Made by a program: the position numbers and the translations under genes | The notes under the pieces: generated by a model | What the model was told of the DNA's origin: nothing | Database searches by the model: none | The model's input: only the letters and a program-made list of their open reading frames with translations | Assembly (NCBI GenBank): GCA_019242465.1 | Contig: JAFAVL010000087.1 | Location: 1-9,454, forward strand | Direction of reading: 5' to 3' | DNA from: Chroococcidiopsidaceae cyanobacterium CP_BM_RX_35 | Lineage (GTDB): Bacteria; Cyanobacteriota; Cyanobacteriia; Cyanobacteriales; Chroococcidiopsidaceae | Length of the DNA: 9,454 nt | Shown here: one piece after another, positions 6,025 through 9,454 of the stretch | Numbering within the stretch: the first letter of the stretch is position 1 | How the letters are laid out: each line of letters opens with the position of its first letter

Positions 6025-6762
6025 TCACGGCCGGAAGCAGAACACCTTGAAGAAGCCGGTCGGGTCGGTAAAGAGCTCACGCACCTGGACAAACCCGGCG
6101 TCGCGGCCCAGCTGAGTCCACACGGACGAGGGCTCGGGGAAGTCGGCGGCTCGGACATGCTTCATAATGCTTGCCCATTCGTCTGGCGCCAGCGCTGACC
6201 AGCTGCAATGGTTGGTCTGTTCAAAGCGGTCGAGATACGCAGGTTGACTTTCCCCCTCGCGGCGGAACGGTTCGTAGATCATGAAGAAGCCGTTCTTGCC
6301 CACCGCGGACCGGATCGCGCGCATCAGGGTCTGTTTGTCCGGCGTCTGCAAGTGGTGCAAGGAAAGCCCGATCCACGCTACGTCCGTGGACTCCGGTCGT
6401 TCCCGCAACGCTGACACGAAATCACTCTGTTCGAGTTCAACCGGGCAGGAGAGCGCCTCCGTCGTCTTCCGCGCCGATGCCAACGCTGGTGCGGACAGGT
6501 CAATGCCGTGGTAGTGACTCACGGACGTGTCCCGGAGCGCCGCAACTGTCATGCTTGCGTCGCCACAGGCCAGGTCGAGAAACCGGAAGGGCCGCTTGAC
6601 CTCCGCCACGATGACCTGGTGCAGCATGGCGCAGACCGCCCGGTGCGAGAGGTAGTCACGGTCCACTAGCTTGCGGTACACGTGCCATTGGTGACGAAAC
6701 TCGTCCATCGCCTCCTCGTCCAGGGCGGGGGATGCGGTCACGCGGTGGAGGATGTTGACCAT
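6025..6762 (-). CDS. Class I SAM-dependent methyltransferase, GC-rich, probably acquired
   Basis: This 245-residue protein has the Rossmann-type methyltransferase fold. FLDLACGDASMT (about residues 61-72) is the glycine-rich SAM loop, GIDLS (86-90) carries the acidic residue that binds the SAM ribose, and DVAWIGLSLHHL (127-138) and FMIYEPF (160-166) are the following strands. No substrate-defining domain is seen, so the target is unknown; a small molecule is likely. AGGAG lies 10 bp upstream of the ATG. The gene is clearly richer in GC than its surroundings (39 of 60 bases at 6301-6360), with G or C at most third codon positions, and contains no HIP1 octamer. It breaks a PEP-CTERM gene and lies between repeat copies. 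Transfer from a GC-rich bacterium is the simplest reading. Confidence 0.85.
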   Translation of the reverse strand: MVNILHRVTASPALDEEAMDEFRHQWHVYRKLVDRDYLSHRAVCAMLHQVIVAEVKRPFRFLDLACGDASMTVAALRDTSVSHYHGIDLSAPALASARKTTEALSCPVELEQSDFVSALRERPESTDVAWIGLSLHHLQTPDKQTLMRAIRSAVGKNGFFMIYEPFRREGESQPAYLDRFEQTNHCSWSALAPDEWASIMKHVRAADFPEPSSVWTQLGRDAGFVQVRELFTDPTGFFKVFCFRP

Positions 6763-6857
6763 GTGTAGTACTCTCCTATTACAACCTGTTCAAGACGGTG
6801 GCACGTCCGGGCAATCTGCTGGGGAACGTGGTCTCAGGCCATCGCGGGCCACTGGAC

Positions 6858-6887
6858 TATATATTCTACCGCAATTCTCCAGTCCAA
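6858..6887 (-). promoter_or_regulatory. Candidate promoter of the methyltransferase gene
   Basis: On the minus strand TTGGAC (6887-6882) and TATATA (6863-6858) are 18 bp apart, about 95 bp upstream of the ATG. TGGACT/AGTCCA arms (6853-6858 and 6881-6886) overlap both boxes and could form an operator. The GC-rich sequence ends near this point, so the promoter may have arrived with the gene. Confidence 0.45.
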
Positions 6888-6966
6888 TCTCGTTCAATTT
6901 GATATTATCTTGCAACCGTGTGGTCTAATCCCGAAATCTCAGGAGTTATAACGGCAAATTTCAGTC

Positions 6967-7136
6967 GGGAGTGTAACAAATTATGGTGATCTTGTCACAT
7001 TTGTAGCATTTTACTTGTTTAAAGCCTTCTTGTTGAGAAACTTACATCAGAAAACCCTATTTCTCCATCAGCCATTCTCAATAACTTGAATCCATGAAAG
7101 CCTATACTACAAAACACCATAATTTGTTACGCTCCC
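6967..7136. mobile_element. MITE-like element, 170 bp with 22-bp terminal inverted repeats
   Basis: The segment starts GGGAGTGTAACAAATTATGG (6967-6988 in full) and ends with its reverse complement at 7115-7136, 21 of 22 matching. The 126-bp interior is AT-rich and has no credible coding frame. Short size, long near-perfect termini and no gene are what define MITEs. A coding repeat shared with 2702-2790 starts at the very next base (7137), which independently fixes the right edge. No clear target duplication is seen (left AATTTCAGTC, right ATCACATTGG). The parent transposase family is unknown. Confidence 0.7.
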
Positions 7137-7226
7137 ATCACATTGGAGCGATTTGGTATTTTATCCATGGCTACAATTCAGAGCTGACAAGGGCTTGAGC
7201 CTCACCACTACTTCCATATCACTACC
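7137..7226 (+). repeat. Copy 2 of the 90-bp coding-derived inverted repeat
   Basis: It is the inverted partner of 2702-2790, roughly 85 percent identical. In frame it reads HIGAIWYFIHGYNSELTRA and then TGA; one extra base near 7195 relative to copy 1 shifts the frame, after which the EPHHYFHIT coding continues in another frame. It is therefore a broken copy, cut at its 5' side by the MITE-like element. Confidence 0.75.
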
Positions 7227-7600
7227 GTTCTGCTATACAAAGAACACTACCATGCTTCAAAAATCATGTAAATATATTACGCTTTCCTCGTCGAGTGAGA
7301 GGGCAATAGCTAGTTGGGAAAAGCGGAAGAGCGATCGCTGTTTGAGGAAATTGTAAGGGCAATCTCGCATATATTTGATGGCTCGCGGATGTTGAGAGAG
7401 GGGCGATCTGGCTTGGATTAGAAATAGAGAGGCGATCATCGAGCGGGGAGAGGGGTGATCGCCCAGGCGCTACAATGAAACCAACTTTTTGTTCAAAGGA
7501 GGTTGCTTATTTCTGACAGTCATCCCGAAGATTCAGCCCTTACAGAACTTTACGAAGCGATCGGCAACCTTGTCATCCAATTTCCCCTGCTTCATTAGTT
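7227..7600. other. Gene-poor stretch with GCGATC motifs and a possible small decayed frame
   Basis: No confident gene is seen. Four GCGATC-like motifs (near 7331, 7403, 7432 and 7456) include one HIP1 octamer, and GGGCGATC (7401-7408) is the exact inverse of GATCGCCC (7457-7464). A strong AAAGGAGG (7496-7503) precedes a frame reading SDSHPEDSALTELYEAIGN that ends at TAG 7597. At the spacing expected for a start the codon is ATT (7510-7512) rather than ATG, so this may be a small gene that lost its start codon, or the head of a gene joined to the NmrA remnant. Similarity to NmrA proteins begins only at about 7601. Confidence 0.35.
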
Positions 7601-8176
7601 GCGCCAACCAATGAAGTGGCGCATTGGGGTTGACACCAGTTGATTGAGGCATACATTGAACAGCAGGGCTTCAGCTATACGCATCTCCGTCCAGAAGCCT
7701 TTATGCAAAATGTCATAGGTCCGGGCTATCGATGGTTAGAGGGCAACACCATTCGTCATTACTTTGGTAACGCTCGGTGGAGTTGGATTGATTGTGACGA
7801 TTTGGCGCTCGTTGCTGCCTATGCGCTCCGGCAACCCCAGAAGTATGCGGGTCAAATTATTCCTCTTGGGTATGATGCAAAAACCTTTGATGAGGTGGCT
7901 CAAATTCTGACCGAGGTGGCAGGACAACCCTTTTATGTCCAAGCCCGTCCGCCAGAAGAGTTTTTAGAGAATGCTCTCGCCGCCGGAGCAGATCCAGCTT
8001 ATATGACCTGCGTTTACACTCAATTCAAACTCAATGCGTTAGCTGCAATTCCTGGATCAGACGCAACGTTTGACAACTTTGAGACAATCACAGGTAGAAA
8101 ACCGACTTCGTGGAGAGAGTTTGCCCTGAAGCATCGCGATGAATTTTATTACTTACCTAAACAAGGAGAATCATGA
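7601..8176 (+). pseudogene. NmrA-like NAD(P)-binding oxidoreductase, 5' part missing and one nonsense codon
   Basis: NmrA-like/atypical SDR proteins bind NAD(P) and act as redox sensors or as ketone or quinone reductases. The frame reads APTNEVAHWG, TGA (7631-7633), HQLIEAYIEQQGFSYTHLRPEAFMQNV, and runs intact to 8176. HLRPEAFMQN, SWIDCDDLALVAAYALRQP and AGQIIPLGYDAKTFDEVAQIL are typical of the middle and C-terminal parts of the family. Trp is usual at the nonsense position, so TGG to TGA is likely. The family is about 290 residues; the N-terminal Rossmann half with its glycine motif is absent. A TTG at 7640 could serve as a start but would leave no cofactor site. The stop overlaps the next start (ATGA), indicating a former operon with the SDR gene. 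Confidence 0.75.
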
Positions 8177-8680
8177 TGGCTACAGATATAAAAGTCTCGT
8201 TGATTACAGGCAGTTCCACTGGGTTTGGACGATCTCTAGCAGAAGCTGTGCTCAAGCATGGTGATTGCGCGATCACTACGGCTCGCAAACCCGAACAACT
8301 CGATGCTTTGATGATCCAGTATCCCGAAACCGCCAAAGCCATTCAGCTCGATGTCACCCAATCACAAAACGTGCGTGAAGCTGTGGATGCTGCGATTGAG
8401 GCATTTGGGCAAATTGATGTGCTGGTCAACGTTCTCCTGGAGGTTGCCTCCAGGAGCTGCGTTGACTGCGTCAATAATGCGGGTTATGGCTTAGTCTGAC
8501 AAAGCCGCTCAGGTCATCATTCAAGTTGTTAACGACAAGAATCCACCCTTGCGATTAGTGCTAGGTCAGTATGCCTACAGCAAGTTTCGTCAGAAAATTG
8601 AGTCTTTGACTCAAGAACTCAACTAATGGGAAGCGATCGCCAGCAAGACAGATTATGAATCCACAGCAGGACCTCACTAA
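8173..8680 (+). pseudogene. Short-chain dehydrogenase (SDR) with palindromic insertion and internal deletion
   Basis: AAGGAG precedes ATG 8173, which overlaps the NmrA stop. The N-terminal part has the SDR cofactor motif TGSSTGFGR, then LDVT and IDVLVN. There a 45-bp in-frame insert (VLLEVASRSC...) precedes the NNAGYGLV that should follow directly after DVLV. TGA at 8497-8499 ends this frame. From 8501 the next frame reads DKAAQVIIQVVNDKNPPLRL, SKFRQKIESLTQELN, TAA (8624-8626), then WEAIASKTDYESTAGPH and TAA at 8680, which looks like the C terminus of the same SDR type. About half of a usual 280-residue protein is missing, including the Ser, Tyr-x3-Lys catalytic set. The protein cannot be active as a classical SDR. 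Confidence 0.8.
8425..8466. repeat. Palindromic insertion inside the SDR gene
   Basis: GTCAACG and CGTTGAC form an outer stem; CTCCTGGAGG and CCTCCAGGAG form a perfect 10-bp inner stem around the loop TTG. The extra sequence relative to the SDR family is 45 bp (8431-8475), an exact 15 codons, and is bracketed by GTCAAC (8425-8430) and GTCAAT (8470-8475), which look like a 6-bp target duplication with one change. Confidence 0.75.
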
Positions 8681-8887
8681 GAACGACTATTATTCGGATT
8701 CAAATTGGCAAAGATACTATTGGTCAGTTGATCTTAGCTACACAGATTGAGGTTTCAGAGCTATAAATTCAGGACTTACGTATTAACAGGAAGCCAATGA
8801 TGTGCAGTAGGTCCTACCTTCTTGTCAAGGTTTCCAGAATGAATTTATGAGCTATCTTCACAACATTTACCACAGTTTCAAGGACAA

Positions 8888-9244
8888 ATGATGGGTAAGC
8901 CTTTAGAAGGGAAGGTGGCAATTATCACGGGTGCAGGCACCGGCATTGGTGAAGCCGTCGCGCACAAGTTTGCTCTTGAAGGGGCACATGTGGTTGTTAA
9001 CGGTTTGCCGGATGACCCAGTAGAAGATGTTGTCAGCAGCATTCGCAGCACTGGTGGTGAGGCGTTTGCTCACCCAGCAGATATCTCACAAGAGGCGCAA
9101 GCGATTGCCTGCGTACAGGCAGCAGTTGACCAATTCGGTCGGCTAGATGTACTGGTCAACAATGCTGCAATTAACCTTGCTCTGTCGGAAACGCAAAACT
9201 ATCCGCTGAATGAGTTCGATCGCTTGATTGCCGCCAATAGTTGA
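8888..9244 (+). pseudogene. SDR-family oxidoreductase, truncated after the N-terminal half
   Basis: The frame starts at ATG 8888 (AAGGA four bases upstream; a second ATG follows at once). It shows the classical SDR cofactor motif TGAGTGIGEAV, the PADIS acidic turn and RLDVLVNNAAIN, close to glucose-1-dehydrogenase-type enzymes. It ends NEFDRLIAANS at TGA 9242-9244, where family members continue into the helix before the catalytic Ser and Tyr-x3-Lys. Only 118 of about 250 residues are present, so the catalytic half is lost. The sequence right after the Asn codon is the start of a different SDR, so truncation came by recombination rather than by a point stop. Confidence 0.8.
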
Positions 9245-9312
9245 TTACTGGTATCTTGACAGGATTTGGACAGTTTTTGGCTGAGGTAGTGCCTAAGCAT
9301 CGCAATCGATAA
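9241..9312 (+). pseudogene. N-terminal scrap of a third SDR
   Basis: From TTG 9241 the frame reads LITGILTGFGQFLAEVVPKH and stops at TAA 9310-9312. It matches the SDR cofactor region at 8200-8262 (LITGSSTGFGRSLAEAVLKH) in protein and partly in DNA (both begin GTTGATTAC). It has no start codon and is joined directly to the truncated SDR before it. Confidence 0.7.
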
Positions 9313-9361
9313 GACTTATATAGCTTGGTTAAAGCTAGCCGAGATAGCACAAAGGAGTGAA

Positions 9362-9454
9362 ATGATGTCAAATAAGTTCATTACTATTTATGGGCAAAAG
9401 ATTCGCTACACAGAGGTAGGTAGCGGACCTGTAGTTGTCCTGCTTCATAACCTT
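9362..9454 (+). CDS. Alpha/beta hydrolase, N-terminal part (runs off the right edge)
   Basis: AAAGGAG (9351-9357) precedes tandem ATG codons at 9362 and 9365; the second has the better 7-nt spacing. The peptide reads MMSNKFITIYGQKIRYTEVG, then SGPVVVLLHNL, matching the first strands of alpha/beta hydrolases, which usually reach the oxyanion-forming HG at this point. Here the residue after His is Asn (CAT AAC), an odd change if the reading is right. The catalytic Ser-Asp-His lie beyond the window. The gene may have belonged with the SDR and NmrA genes upstream. Confidence 0.7.
   Translation, partial: MMSNKFITIYGQKIRYTEVGSGPVVVLLHNL

Noticed and set aside
5799..6158. A 119-residue frame on the minus strand overlapping the methyltransferase
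   Set aside because: It crosses the island boundary in a frame different from both the methyltransferase and the PEP-CTERM tail, and has arginine/serine/proline-rich shadow composition.
7331..7464. Clustered GCGATC motifs as a possible CRISPR or regulatory array
   Set aside because: Spacing is irregular and only the short motif repeats; HIP1-like sequences are abundant in cyanobacteria. No CRISPR array was seen anywhere in the window.
8755..8815. Possible repeat end CAGGACTTACGTATT and near-palindrome GTAGGTCCTAC
   Set aside because: They resemble dispersed cyanobacterial repeats but have no partner in this window, so no element can be drawn.

Overview
The window looks like chromosomal DNA of a cyanobacterium. 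Three exact HIP1 octamers (GCGATCGC at 4182, 7331 and 8633) lie in 9.4 kb. The citrate synthase fragment reads like a cyanobacterial GltA, one remnant ends in a PEP-CTERM sorting tail, and the base composition is moderate apart from one GC-rich island. This is an accessory, heavily eroded region: most reading frames are transposon parts or broken genes, and only about five chromosomal genes look intact. No coherent new defence or biosynthetic system is visible. What is unusual is the density of nested insertions and chimeric gene remnants.

Left part (1-1640): the 5' end of citrate synthase (minus strand) is cut after codon 43 by the terminus of an IS6-family element whose transposase runs off the left edge. 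A 1093-bp IS4-family element with perfect 14-bp terminal repeats lies upstream of gltA. Its transposase is broken by two frameshifts.

Centre-left (1641-4434): an intact two-cupin protein resembling gentisate dioxygenases is followed by a decayed stretch. This holds a 90-bp coding-derived repeat and a broken gene with a YGGSG motif. Two intact small genes of unknown function come next, coupled by an ATGA overlap, then a putative HTH regulator gene that carries an amber codon and is cut by the next transposon.

Centre-right (4435-7226): a complete 1362-bp element encodes an intact 416-aa Mutator/IS256-like transposase. It abuts the last 14 codons and the terminus of an IS5-family element. That terminus has replaced the last codons of a PEP-CTERM protein, of which only the sorting tail remains. 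A GC-rich SAM-dependent methyltransferase gene then lies between inward-facing copies of an 18-22 bp motif, one of which is a terminal repeat of a 170-bp MITE-like element. A second, inverted copy of the 90-bp coding repeat begins exactly at the outer end of that element.

Right part (7227-9454): an NmrA-like gene (5' part lost, one nonsense codon) overlaps a short-chain dehydrogenase (SDR) pseudogene by ATGA. The SDR carries a 45-bp in-frame palindromic insertion and an internal deletion. A second truncated SDR is joined to the first codons of a third SDR, and an alpha/beta hydrolase begins at the right edge. Together these look like a former cluster of stress or detoxification oxidoreductases that is decaying.
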